33,628 bases of DNA from Rikenellaceae bacterium UBA1749 (GTDB lineage Bacteria > Bacteroidota > Bacteroidia > Bacteroidales > Rikenellaceae), in contig DCHP01000007.1 of assembly GCA_002315675.1 (NCBI GenBank), forward strand, positions 1-33,628, given 5' to 3'. The translations under genes were made by a program, and so were the position numbers. The notes under the pieces are model-generated. The model did no database searches and had not been told where the DNA came from. It saw only the letters and a list, made by a program, of their open reading frames with translations. This document shows positions 8,446 through 16,154 of the stretch, piece by piece. The stretch's first letter is position 1. Every line of letters starts with the position of its first letter.

Positions 8446-10473
8446 CTATTTACACTGAGGAAATGCTGAAATTCTAAGTCTTGCAGCACCCATAGGAATC
8501 AGTTCTATATCATCCACCTTGTCACTTCTTGGGTCATCATCAAATGGAAGCATTCCGCAAAGATTGTATTCATCAATTGTCCATGATGGCACTATCCTAC
8601 CCTTTGCTGTAAAAAGAAGAGGGATGTTTTCCTGAGTGAATGGATTGACACCTTCCTGCAATTTATTCTTTGACTTAAGAGAAACCGTTGATGGGTTGAT
8701 TGAATAATTCCATGGGGAACCGGCTGTGATATTGTAGACAGGCCATTTATCCTCATCCATGGTCATAACCCTGCTTGAACTGGAAATGACACTTACTTTT
8801 GAAATACAGAACTTCTCAGTATTCTCCTTGATTTTAAGAGAAAGGGTAAGAGGACCATAATCAATACTCACACTATTCCTATTAGCCTGCCATACTCTGT
8901 TTGAGATGTGCATTGGAAAATTTGCAACCAGTTTATCACCGTTTTTCCATGTTCTTGAAATCTTCATATATTTCCCGGCCTGAGCGTTAATACTGTTTCC
9001 ATTGATTGATACAGTTGCCCCTTTTGTCCAAGCAGGGATTCTGATATAGAATGGGAAAGTAGCATCACTATCCTCCATAGAGAATTCATATGTAATAGTT
9101 TCATCAAAAGGATAGTCTGTTGTTATATTAACACCTATCTTCTTTGAATCAGCAACAAGAATATTTGCTGAACAGCTGTTGAAAATAACAGAAGCAATAC
9201 CATCATCGGGTGTTGCATATAGAAGATGATTGTTGTAATATGGCCAAGCAAATCCATGATTATGATGACAGCAACGACCAAAAACTGGACTGATACAATA
9301 GAAAGGACCAGCATTCTGGATTCCAGGACTATGATTCAACGTATCTGATGTTACCATATTAGGTGCAGTAAAGTATCTGAGCTCCTTAAAATCCTCAGAA
9401 AAAGAGCATGGGTATGTATTGAATAGTACATCTTCAATATTTTCGGCCCAATATGGATCCGAACAGAATGTAAGCATCATCTCATCAGAGCATGCCTGTT
9501 CTGCCATACCACAGACTTCAACGGCCTGTCTTGGATCAATTGATCCAAGTCTGGCATTTTCATCAGCTCCGAACATTCCACCTGGCACCTGTCCGCTGAT
9601 CTGACGTATAAACCTTTGAACATTATAACTTGCACGAAGCATTGAGGAATCCTTTGTGACCATAAAGTATGTTGCAGGTTCACGGAAACACTGGGCAATG
9701 TTTACATTATGCCAGTTTGGAAGAGTATTGGGTTTTGTCCAGTTGGCAGTATTTCTATGGATTTTGTGAGCAAGTTCCAGAAGTTCTGGATTCTGAGTTC
9801 TGCTATATAACCAAATGACAGACCATAGATTATCACCTGCTCTTGAGTTGCCCCAATAATCTTCAAGAAGCAATTCGTCAGGAATGGACGCAAGGAATCT
9901 GCAGTAATTTGTCATAAAACCGATAACTCTTTCATCAGAAGAATATTCATAATAGCTCTGAAGAATCCAAAGTGCCAACATGTTGGGCCATATATCAAGT
10001 TTCGCATTAGGATCTGTAGAAAGTGAAATAGGACCGAAATTTCCATTTTCTTTCTGACTATTTAAAATAGCTTCAATCCAGAACTTTGATTCTGAAATCA
10101 TATCCTTATCATCAAGACAATATGCAAGTTCTGAGTATCCTTTTATCCAATAAGGAACTTCTTCCCAGCCATGCTTGCCATTTTCAGGATTCAGCCACGC
10201 ATTACCTTCCTTGTCAAGCCATGGACTGACTTCAGCAAGACGACCATTAAGACCATCCTTCTGCAATTCCAGCATTGTCCTAAGCCAGCCGGCAGGTTTG
10301 ATAGTACCGGATGGAAGAGATATGAGGGATTGAGGCTGCATAGGAGATGGAGTACTAACATAATTTTGATTATGTCCTTCAGTAGGAATTCTATCCAGGA
10401 AAGCTACATCCGAATTACTTCCGCAGGAAATAAGTCCAGCGCAGAGAGTCAAAAGCAATAATGTTTTTTTCAT
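8446..10473 (-). CDS. GH127-like (beta-L-arabinofuranosidase family, DUF1680) lipoprotein
   Basis: This encodes 675 aa. A lipoprotein signal ends in LISC (Cys17). An alpha/alpha-barrel catalytic region (about 50-440) is followed by beta-sandwich domains. The zinc/cysteine site of GH127 is recognisable: Glu319-x-Cys321 (EVC) and the Cys401-Cys402 pair in GRCCHHN. These match the Glu-x-Cys and Cys-Cys ligands of Bifidobacterium HypBA1, where the first of the paired cysteines is the nucleophile. A candidate acid/base Glu305 lies in GADEN. Known relatives remove beta-L-arabinofuranose or, in some Bacteroides, aceric acid from pectin, so the exact substrate is open. It is not next to a SusCD pair. 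It is transcribed alone, with its own -7 box and a strong terminator. Confidence 0.82.
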   Translation of the reverse strand: MKKTLLLLTLCAGLISCGSNSDVAFLDRIPTEGHNQNYVSTPSPMQPQSLISLPSGTIKPAGWLRTMLELQKDGLNGRLAEVSPWLDKEGNAWLNPENGKHGWEEVPYWIKGYSELAYCLDDKDMISESKFWIEAILNSQKENGNFGPISLSTDPNAKLDIWPNMLALWILQSYYEYSSDERVIGFMTNYCRFLASIPDELLLEDYWGNSRAGDNLWSVIWLYSRTQNPELLELAHKIHRNTANWTKPNTLPNWHNVNIAQCFREPATYFMVTKDSSMLRASYNVQRFIRQISGQVPGGMFGADENARLGSIDPRQAVEVCGMAEQACSDEMMLTFCSDPYWAENIEDVLFNTYPCSFSEDFKELRYFTAPNMVTSDTLNHSPGIQNAGPFYCISPVFGRCCHHNHGFAWPYYNNHLLYATPDDGIASVIFNSCSANILVADSKKIGVNITTDYPFDETITYEFSMEDSDATFPFYIRIPAWTKGATVSINGNSINAQAGKYMKISRTWKNGDKLVANFPMHISNRVWQANRNSVSIDYGPLTLSLKIKENTEKFCISKVSVISSSSRVMTMDEDKWPVYNITAGSPWNYSINPSTVSLKSKNKLQEGVNPFTQENIPLLFTAKGRIVPSWTIDEYNLCGMLPFDDDPRSDKVDDIELIPMGAARLRISAFPQCK

Positions 10474-10517
10474 AAAATTATATGGATTTAATAATAAGAA
10501 TCACAAATTTTCCTTTA

Positions 10518-10525
10518 CAAAGATA
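10518..10525 (-). promoter_or_regulatory. -7 box of the GH127-like gene
   Basis: The minus strand reads TATCTTTG here, a full TAnnTTTG match. A TTTTC about 20 nt upstream (10550-10546) is a possible weak -33. The predicted leader is about 40 nt. Confidence 0.5.
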
Positions 10526-10606
10526 ACTTAAAGGGCTATATTGTTGAAAAAATTTTGAAAAAACATTAAAAAAGTGAAATAATAGCGTTTCATTCAATAA
10601 AAAAAA

Positions 10607-10636
10607 TTTGTTCAAAATATTTTTTTATTATATTTG
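10607..10636 (+). promoter_or_regulatory. Promoter of the histone-like gene
   Basis: TTTG at 10607-10610 (-33) and TATATTTG at 10629-10636 (-7, full TAnnTTTG match) are separated by 18 bp, close to the spacing known for Bacteroides primary promoters. Transcription should begin near 10641, 27 nt before the ATG. The flanking DNA is very A/T rich, which fits a strongly expressed gene. Confidence 0.75.
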
Positions 10637-10667
10637 CATATACGTTTAATATTAAATCGATAAAAAA

Positions 10668-10838
10668 ATGAAAGAACTAGTTGAAAAAATCAATGCACTT
10701 TGCGCAGCATTCGCAATTGATTCACAGAAAAATGTAGAAGGTAACAAGGCTGCTGGTGCACGTGCACGCAAAACATCTCTTGAAATTGAAAAAGCTCTTA
10801 AAGAATATCGTAAAGCTTCTGTTGCAGCTAACAAATAG
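10668..10838 (+). CDS. Histone H1-like (Hc1 family) nucleoid protein
   Basis: This is a 56-aa reading frame starting MKELVEKINALCAAF and ending SVAANK. The core NKAAGARARKTSLEIEKALK is the signature of the short Bacteroidota histone H1/Hc1-like proteins. The protein is lysine/arginine-rich in its second half and probably binds DNA in the nucleoid. The gene is framed by a good promoter and by a 12-bp terminator hairpin 30 bp after the stop, so it is a complete single-gene unit. A longer frame exists on the opposite strand but has neither signal and no recognisable protein. Confidence 0.92.
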   Translation: MKELVEKINALCAAFAIDSQKNVEGNKAAGARARKTSLEIEKALKEYRKASVAANK

Positions 10839-10868
10839 TCAGCCAACACAAATTTCAAAAAACAGTAT

Positions 10869-10904
10869 AACGACTGCTGGCTTCCCAGCAGTCGTTTGTT
10901 TTTG
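10869..10904 (+). terminator. Rho-independent terminator of the histone-like gene
   Basis: A perfect 12-bp stem (AACGACTGCTGG with CCAGCAGTCGTT) has a 4-nt CTTC loop, followed on the plus strand by a U-rich run. Confidence 0.93.
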
Positions 10905-10925
10905 TTGTACAATAGAATTGGAGCT

Positions 10926-10973
10926 AAAAAAAGTCCCCGGAAGCTTTCATAAAAAACTGATAACTTCCGGGGA
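10926..10973 (-). terminator. Rho-independent terminator of grpE-dnaJ
   Basis: A perfect 10-bp stem (TCCCCGGAAG with CTTCCGGGGA) has a 20-nt loop, and the minus strand continues into seven U. It lies 13 bp after the dnaJ stop codon. It faces the histone-like gene terminator, so the two converging transcripts each have their own stop. Confidence 0.88.
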
Positions 10974-10986
10974 TTTGAAACAACAA

Positions 10987-12132
10987 CTAGTTGAAGAATG
11001 ATCTCATTCTATCAAAAATATTTGTCTTTTGAAGTTTAGACTTGAAGTTAGGAGATTCCCTAAGTGATTCAAGAACAGATTTTTCAGAACTTGAAATTTT
11101 CTCCGGGATAAACACATCAACTACAACAAGCAGATCTCCTGTACCATATCTATTTACATCAGGAATACCCTTGTTTCTTAACCTTAGAACCGTGCCAGGG
11201 TTTGTACCTGGGGCAATCTTGATTCTTGCTGCACCATCAACAGTCGGGATATCCACTGAAGTTCCAAGTATTGCATCTGTAACAGACAATGACAGATTAT
11301 ATATCAGATCATTACCAACCCTTTCAAGCTGTGGATGTGGAATTTCTTCAATAAGAACAAGCAGGTCTCCACACGGGCCACCATTTCTTCCGGCATTGCC
11401 CTTTCCTGATACAGATAGCTGCATACCCTCTGAAACTCCTGCAGGAATCTTGACTTCAACAATCTGTTCTCCGGAAGAGACACCTGTACCATGACAATTA
11501 GTGCATGGATTCTTGACTATCTTGCCACGTCCTCCACATGTCGGACAAGCGGAGCGCATCTGCTGCTGACCGAAAAAAGTATTGACAATTCTTGTTGTAT
11601 AGCCTGTGCCATTACATGCAGAACAGGTTACAATTGACGCAGAGTCCTTTGCTCCTGTTCCATTACATGTGGAACAGGTAACCTGTTTGGATATCTTCAG
11701 TTTCTTTGTCGTGCCTTTTGCTATATCCTCAAGGGTCAGTTTAACCTTGACTCTAATATCAGATCCTCTGGAATTTGTTGAAGCCCCACGTCGGCTACTA
11801 CCACCGAAACCACCGAAACCGCCGAAGATGTCACCAAACCGTTCAAAAATATCATCCATACTGCCGAAGCCGCCAAAGCCACCACCGAAGCCGCCGGCAC
11901 CGGGTCCATTAAGTCCTTCATGACCGAACTGATCATAGCGAGAGCGCTTTTCGGGATTTGAAAGGACATCATAAGCTTCAGCCGCCTCCTTGAATTTTTC
12001 CTCGGCTTCCTTATCACCAGGATTCTTATCAGGGTGATACTTGATTGCCGCCTTTCTGTATGCTTTTTTTATTTCATCCTGAGAAGCACCTTTATCGACA
12101 TCCAGGACTTCATAATAATCTCGTTTTTCCAT
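10987..12132 (-). CDS. dnaJ: Chaperone protein DnaJ
   Basis: This encodes 381 aa from the ATG at 12132. A TTG three codons upstream is in frame but less likely. DnaJ is the cochaperone that delivers substrates to DnaK and stimulates its ATPase. The J-domain (1-70) has HPD at 33-35. A Gly/Phe-rich linker (about 75-120) precedes four zinc-binding repeats CSTCNGTG, CSACNGTG, CPTCGGRG and CTNCHGTG. The C-terminal substrate-binding domains are complete (GDLLVLIEEIPHP and TGDLLVVVDVFIPE). The order grpE-dnaJ with a 23-bp gap shows one operon. dnaK is not in the window, as is common in this phylum. Confidence 0.98.
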   Translation of the reverse strand: MEKRDYYEVLDVDKGASQDEIKKAYRKAAIKYHPDKNPGDKEAEEKFKEAAEAYDVLSNPEKRSRYDQFGHEGLNGPGAGGFGGGFGGFGSMDDIFERFGDIFGGFGGFGGSSRRGASTNSRGSDIRVKVKLTLEDIAKGTTKKLKISKQVTCSTCNGTGAKDSASIVTCSACNGTGYTTRIVNTFFGQQQMRSACPTCGGRGKIVKNPCTNCHGTGVSSGEQIVEVKIPAGVSEGMQLSVSGKGNAGRNGGPCGDLLVLIEEIPHPQLERVGNDLIYNLSLSVTDAILGTSVDIPTVDGAARIKIAPGTNPGTVLRLRNKGIPDVNRYGTGDLLVVVDVFIPEKISSSEKSVLESLRESPNFKSKLQKTNIFDRMRSFFN

Positions 12133-12155
12133 ATCGTGCAATTATGTCAAGAATA

Positions 12156-12740
12156 TTACTCACCAACTACAACTTCCGCATGACGAATAACTTTTTCGCC
12201 AATACGGTAACCATTCTTAACAACATCAATAATTTTACCCTTCTTTTCCTCTTCTTCAACCGGAAACTTCGCAATAGCATTATGAAGTTCAACATCCAGT
12301 TCAAGCCCGAGTGCATCTATCTTTTCGACTGAAAGAGATTTCAAAGAATCCATCATTTTCTTCAGAATCAGATTAACTCCTTCTTTCAGCGTTTCATCCT
12401 TGATATTGGCAACAGCTCTTTCAAGATCATCAACTACAGGCAAAACAGCAAGGACGGCTTTTTCACTTCCACCTGTTACCAAATCCATTTTTTCCTTCAG
12501 AGTTCTTTTCCTGTAATTGTCAAATTCTGCTGACAAACGGGCATATTTATCCTGACAGTCCGCCAATTGTCTGGTCAATTTGTCACACAAATCTTCCTCA
12601 TTCTGTTCGGACTCTTCTGATTTTGTTTCTTCTTCCTGTTGCTTTTCGGTTTCTGCATTCTGTTGTTCTACAGCAACATTTTCTGTTTCAGCAGCCTCTT
12701 TCTGAGGTTCTGCAACTACTTTTTCTTTTTTCTTGCTCAT
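12156..12740 (-). CDS. grpE: Nucleotide exchange factor GrpE
   Basis: This encodes 194 aa. GrpE releases ADP from DnaK in the cytoplasm. The first 55 or so residues are a Glu/Gln-rich low-complexity tail (starting MSKKKEKVVAEPQKEAAETE). A long coiled coil (about 55-100, with RLSAEFDNYRKRT) follows, then the small beta domain ending GYRIGEKVIRHAEVVVGE, the GrpE signature. It leads dnaJ by 23 bp and follows the glycosyltransferase by 34 bp. The -7 region on the minus strand is only a partial match (TAATTTGC), so its own promoter is uncertain. I see no CIRCE-type inverted repeat upstream. Confidence 0.97.
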   Translation of the reverse strand: MSKKKEKVVAEPQKEAAETENVAVEQQNAETEKQQEEETKSEESEQNEEDLCDKLTRQLADCQDKYARLSAEFDNYRKRTLKEKMDLVTGGSEKAVLAVLPVVDDLERAVANIKDETLKEGVNLILKKMMDSLKSLSVEKIDALGLELDVELHNAIAKFPVEEEEKKGKIIDVVKNGYRIGEKVIRHAEVVVGE

Positions 12741-12774
12741 GATAATTCATCTTTCTGCAGGTAATATAAGCAAA

Positions 12775-13884
12775 TTACATACCAAAGATTGATTTTAATA
12801 TTTTAATCTGATTTTCTGAATTCCACTTACCTTCAATTATTGAATAACATTTCTCTCTGACATAATCCCTGTTTTCAATTGTATATGAAATAATATCAGT
12901 CGCAACAGACCGCAGTGACTGCGGATTATCCTTTTCAAAGAAAAGATTCCTCCCTATACTATCTGAGAGCTGAGACACTGCCTCAAATTCAGGCATCTGA
13001 AGATTGAAGTCGTTATGTGTTATTGCTGCTGTACCATATGTCATAGCATGGATTGCTGAAAGCCCTATATTTCCGGGACTTACAAGGAGCACACTATTGT
13101 ATATGAGCTGTGCATTCATGGATTCATCATAGCATTCCCCATAGAACCACACCTTATCTTCAAGAGAAAGTTCAGATACTAAATTTTCCAGATTTTCACG
13201 TTGCGGCCCATCCCCAACTACAATAACATTGCATTCAATGTTTTTCAGAGCATAAAGCATAATGTCAATCTTTTTTGAAGATGTCAACCTTCCCATAAAA
13301 AGAACATATGGCTTATCATTTCCAAAATAATTGCGGACAAAGCTCGAATCTCCTATCTTTCCCCTCAAAACTTTCTGATTCTGATAATCAAGTGAGTTAT
13401 ATAATACATGGATTTTTGTCTTATCAATTCCTTCCTTCAAAGCAATTGCGGCACCTCTTTCATTGTAGAAAAGAAGACCGGAAGAGAGACGCATATAGAG
13501 TATATTTACAAACTTTGACCACCCAGACTCATTCCCTCTTAATCCGTGTGTCCACAGCCATACATTCCTGCCCAGAAGTCTTGCTATTATCAATATTACC
13601 CAATTACTCTTAATACCTGGATTACCTGTCAGAATATAATATTTATAATTGCGTGTGAAAATAGCTGAATTCACCGCCCCCTTCTGCCACACAAGCTTAT
13701 CACCCTTGAACACATTTTCCAGCGTCTTTCTATAACCATTAAGCACCTTTGGAGAAAGAAGATGTATATTTTCATTTGAGCAGTCACCGAAATAGAAGTC
13801 AATATCAAGCGAACTATCCATCAACTGGAAAACTGACTTTCTATAAAGTGGACAAATATTGAAAATTGCACAGATTTTCTTCAT
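12775..13884 (-). CDS. Glycosyltransferase, GT4-like (GT-B fold), atypical active site
   Basis: This encodes 369 aa. The C-terminal half is a Glycos_transf_1 domain: FMGRLTSSKKI (about 196-206) and VVGDGPQRENL (about 222-232) are the usual nucleotide-sugar contacts. The usual EX7E motif is replaced: the corresponding positions are Gly271 and His279 in PGNIGLSAIH. I recognise this GN(I/V)GL(S/T)AIH form as a recurring subgroup of polysaccharide-related GT4 proteins rather than random decay. No signal peptide or transmembrane segment is visible, so it is a cytoplasmic or peripheral membrane enzyme. Donor and acceptor are unknown. It is divergent from a second GT4 gene and lies 34 bp upstream of grpE. 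Confidence 0.85.
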   Translation of the reverse strand: MKKICAIFNICPLYRKSVFQLMDSSLDIDFYFGDCSNENIHLLSPKVLNGYRKTLENVFKGDKLVWQKGAVNSAIFTRNYKYYILTGNPGIKSNWVILIIARLLGRNVWLWTHGLRGNESGWSKFVNILYMRLSSGLLFYNERGAAIALKEGIDKTKIHVLYNSLDYQNQKVLRGKIGDSSFVRNYFGNDKPYVLFMGRLTSSKKIDIMLYALKNIECNVIVVGDGPQRENLENLVSELSLEDKVWFYGECYDESMNAQLIYNSVLLVSPGNIGLSAIHAMTYGTAAITHNDFNLQMPEFEAVSQLSDSIGRNLFFEKDNPQSLRSVATDIISYTIENRDYVREKCYSIIEGKWNSENQIKILKSIFGM

Positions 13885-13924
13885 GAAAAATGCATTAAGG
13901 GGTTATATTCCGTTTGTACAAATG

Positions 13925-13932
13925 CAAAGATA
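13925..13932 (-). promoter_or_regulatory. Possible -7 box of the 369-aa glycosyltransferase gene
   Basis: The minus strand reads TATCTTTG, a full TAnnTTTG match placed about 40 bp before the ATG. The nearest TTTTG upstream is only 14 nt away, shorter than the usual 18-21, so the -33 is not convincing. Confidence 0.4.
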
Positions 13933-14036
13933 CTACTTCTGGGCAACAAAACCATATATTACTGTTTCTGTAAATTTTCATGCACAATTTCCTATGATAC
14001 TCATTTCACTATTATTGGATGGCGTCAGAAAAGAAA

Positions 14037-14044
14037 GTTCAATT
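14037..14044 (+). repeat. Left target-site duplication of the IS66-type element
   Basis: GTTCAATT lies directly before the left terminal repeat. An identical copy follows the right terminal repeat at 14166-14173. Confidence 0.85.
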
Positions 14045-14165
14045 GTAACTATTCAGCAAGGCAAAAAATAATGGTAACTATACAGCAGCTCAGGTAAAAC
14101 ACCTAAAACGGACATCCACCAAAGGGTGCTATTGTAGATAATAGATACAGCTACTGAATAGTTAC
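14045..14165. mobile_element. IS66-family MITE (121 bp, non-autonomous)
   Basis: The ends are perfect 12-bp inverted repeats: GTAACTATTCAG at 14045-14056 and CTGAATAGTTAC at 14154-14165. Both are flanked by the same 8 bp, GTTCAATT. Terminal GTAA with an 8-bp target duplication is characteristic of the IS66 family. A near copy of the left end, GTAACTATACAG, recurs in direct orientation at 14074-14085. The element has no coding capacity, so a transposase elsewhere in the genome would be required. It makes up over a third of the 336-bp gap between two divergent glycosyltransferase genes. It leaves the -7 boxes of both genes outside its borders. Confidence 0.83.
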
Positions 14166-14173
14166 GTTCAATT
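14166..14173 (+). repeat. Right target-site duplication of the IS66-type element
   Basis: This is the second, identical copy of GTTCAATT, directly after the right terminal repeat. Removing the element and one copy restores a continuous sequence AAGAAAGTTCAATTTTCATG. Confidence 0.85.
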
Positions 14174-14208
14174 TTCATGGAACTGGCTTAAAAACGACAG
14201 TTTTTGTC

Positions 14209-14216
14209 TATATTTG
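14209..14216 (+). promoter_or_regulatory. -7 box abutting the start of the 394-aa glycosyltransferase
   Basis: TATATTTG is a full TAnnTTTG match, ending only 4 bp before the ATG at 14221. Transcription would begin at or next to the start codon, implying a leaderless message. No clear TTTG is seen about 19 bp upstream. Confidence 0.45.
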
Positions 14217-14220
14217 TTAC

Positions 14221-15405
14221 ATGAGGATATTGATAATACATAACAGATATTCGCAACTCGGCGGAGAAGAGAAAGTTGTTGAGACTCAGGCAAGACTTCT
14301 CCGTGAGACCGGAAATGATGTTTATGAGTACATAAGGGACTATCACGAAATGGACAACTGGATATTCGGAAAAGTTCAGTCACTATTCTCATCACTCTAT
14401 TCAAGAAAATCTATCAGTGAAATTAAGGAAATAATCAGATCATTTAATCCTGAAACAGCAATAGTCCATAATCTGTTCCCTATTATTTCTGCCGCCATAA
14501 TAAAAGAGCTGAAAATAAATGGAATACCTGTAGCATTGACAGTTCACAACTACAGGCTGTTCTGTCCGACAGGACTTTTCTTCCGTAGAGGAAAAATATG
14601 CACTGAATGCGCAGAGAAAAATAAAAATCACAACCTGAGGGAATTCAATTGCCTTCTGAACAAATGCGAAGGGACACTTGCTGGTAGTTTCGGGTTTGCA
14701 CTCAGAAGCTGGTGGAGTCGACAGAAAAAATATTTTGGTTATGTAGATTTATTCATGTCAGTATCGGAATTTCAGAAAAGGAATCTCATAAAATATGGAA
14801 TTCGTGAAGACAGGATTATAGTTATCCCAAATTGCACCAGTCAGTTTGAAGTTCCTGGCACGACTATTCAATGTAAGAAAAACAAGCAGAATTACATTGC
14901 ATTTGTAGGCAGGCTTAGTCCGGAAAAAGGCATTGATTTATTGTTTGAAATAGCCTCAAGACTTCCCCGTGTCCATTTCAAGGTGGCAGGTAAAAAAGCT
15001 AAAGGGCTAAAGTTGACCGAAATTCCGAATAACATCGAACTTCTTGGACATCTTCAGGGAGATAATCTACAGAATCTGTACATAAATGCCACAGCTCTAT
15101 TATTTACAAGCAAGGTCTGGGAAGCCATGCCGCTTTCTCCATTGGAGGCCATGTCCCATGGAACTGCAGTTATTGCAAACAGGGTCTCTTCAATTCCAGA
15201 AATCATTGAAGACGGAGTTTCTGGAATGATTTTTGAAGGTGCAGAAGAAGGAGCAAACAAGATTCTGGAACTTATTGCAAATCCTGAACTTAGAGAAAGA
15301 TTTGAAAATAATGGTATTGAAAGAATCAGGAATTATTATTCTGAAATCCAATACGCTTCTTCTGTAAATAAAGCATGTAAGCTGTTAACAGAACGGCAAA
15401 AATAA
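14221..15405 (+). CDS. Glycosyltransferase family 4 protein with cysteine cluster
   Basis: This encodes 394 aa with a GT-B fold. The N-terminal MRILIIHNRYSQLGGEE carries the conserved Gly-Gly, which fixes the start codon. A cysteine cluster (Cys115, 127, 130, 144, 149, in CPTGLFFRRGKICTEC and CLLNKC) is typical of one GT4 subgroup and could bind a metal. The C-terminal donor domain has GRLSPEKGIDLL (230-241) and an intact EX7E pair, Glu301 and Glu309 (WEAMPLSPLEAM). It is expected to use a nucleotide sugar for cell-surface glycan synthesis; the acceptor is unknown. Its last 80 bp overlap the 3' end of the convergent CPBP gene. The IS66-type element ends 55 bp upstream. Confidence 0.93.
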   Translation: MRILIIHNRYSQLGGEEKVVETQARLLRETGNDVYEYIRDYHEMDNWIFGKVQSLFSSLYSRKSISEIKEIIRSFNPETAIVHNLFPIISAAIIKELKINGIPVALTVHNYRLFCPTGLFFRRGKICTECAEKNKNHNLREFNCLLNKCEGTLAGSFGFALRSWWSRQKKYFGYVDLFMSVSEFQKRNLIKYGIREDRIIVIPNCTSQFEVPGTTIQCKKNKQNYIAFVGRLSPEKGIDLLFEIASRLPRVHFKVAGKKAKGLKLTEIPNNIELLGHLQGDNLQNLYINATALLFTSKVWEAMPLSPLEAMSHGTAVIANRVSSIPEIIEDGVSGMIFEGAEEGANKILELIANPELRERFENNGIERIRNYYSEIQYASSVNKACKLLTERQK

Positions 15406-16153
15406 CCGTTATCAAAGAGGCCTCGGCGCCAAATGAGCCACCAGTAATCAGATCTGGTCCTTCTATCCTGGCTATCAAAAGAGAGTCCCCAAAATCATTT
15501 CCCGAAACAGAGAAACCGAATACCTGCCCCTGGACAAAATTCCAGAGCCAATGAATCCCGATTGGCACCCACAAAGTTCCCGAGAATTTGAAGGCAACAG
15601 CCAGCATCACGCCCGCTTCTATGGCAATCGCAATGGAAGACCAGATAGTGGCATTTTCATTGAAAATATGCAAAAATCCAAATAGAAGCGCAGAGACTAT
15701 CAGAGCAGACAACTGTCCCCATTTCCTGTCAAGAAGTCGGAAAATTATACCTCTAAAAACAACCTCTTCAGAACATGCGACAAGCAGATAAAACGAAAAA
15801 AGAGTAATAATCCTGTCTGAGTAATGCACGGAGATAATCTTATAGCATCCAAGAAGAAACAATGTAACTGAGACTAAGAGGAAGAGAACTATTCCTACTG
15901 CACCACCCAGCAATACATCTGGAAGCATACGTCTGAAGTCAAGGGATGATGTCCACTTCTTTTCAATGAGTCTAATTGACAATACGTACATCCCAACAAT
16001 TAACACCGATAAAAGCAACGAAAAAGGTATCGTTACGTCCTCATTGGTTGATATTATATACTGGGCAAGAGAATACAATACCAGAAACAAAATTGTTCCT
16101 GATACTAAAAGCAATATTATTTTCCACCAGGAGGTAGTTCTATCTATAACCAT
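15326..16153 (-). CDS. CPBP (CAAX/Abi) family intramembrane glutamic protease
   Basis: This encodes 275 aa and is very hydrophobic, with about seven or eight membrane segments. The active-site motifs are all present: Glu129-Glu130 and Arg134 in SEEVVFRG, His162 in FGFLH, and His201 with Asn205 in IHWLWN. Bacterial members are membrane proteases; some modify prenylated peptides or confer bacteriocin immunity, and the substrate here cannot be guessed. It follows the thioesterase gene by 1 bp and is the last gene of a three-gene operon. Its final 26 codons overlap the convergent glycosyltransferase gene. Confidence 0.92.
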   Translation of the reverse strand: MVIDRTTSWWKIILLLVSGTILFLVLYSLAQYIISTNEDVTIPFSLLLSVLIVGMYVLSIRLIEKKWTSSLDFRRMLPDVLLGGAVGIVLFLLVSVTLFLLGCYKIISVHYSDRIITLFSFYLLVACSEEVVFRGIIFRLLDRKWGQLSALIVSALLFGFLHIFNENATIWSSIAIAIEAGVMLAVAFKFSGTLWVPIGIHWLWNFVQGQVFGFSVSGNDFGDSLLIARIEGPDLITGGSFGAEASLITVIFAVLLTAYMLYLQKKRIGFQNNNS

Positions 16154-16154
16154 A

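Noticed and set aside
10652..10912. 86-aa minus-strand frame opposite the histone-like gene
   Set aside because: It is a shadow of the plus-strand gene, which has its own promoter, recognisable sequence and terminator.
13859..14071. 70-aa plus-strand frame upstream of the second glycosyltransferase
   Set aside because: It runs from inside the opposite-strand gene into the MITE left end; the reading frame crosses the insertion and has no protein-like features.
14045..14165. Phase-variable invertible promoter as explanation for the 12-bp inverted repeats
   Set aside because: The exact 8-bp direct repeats outside the arms point to transposition, and no outward TAnnTTTG box lies inside the segment.
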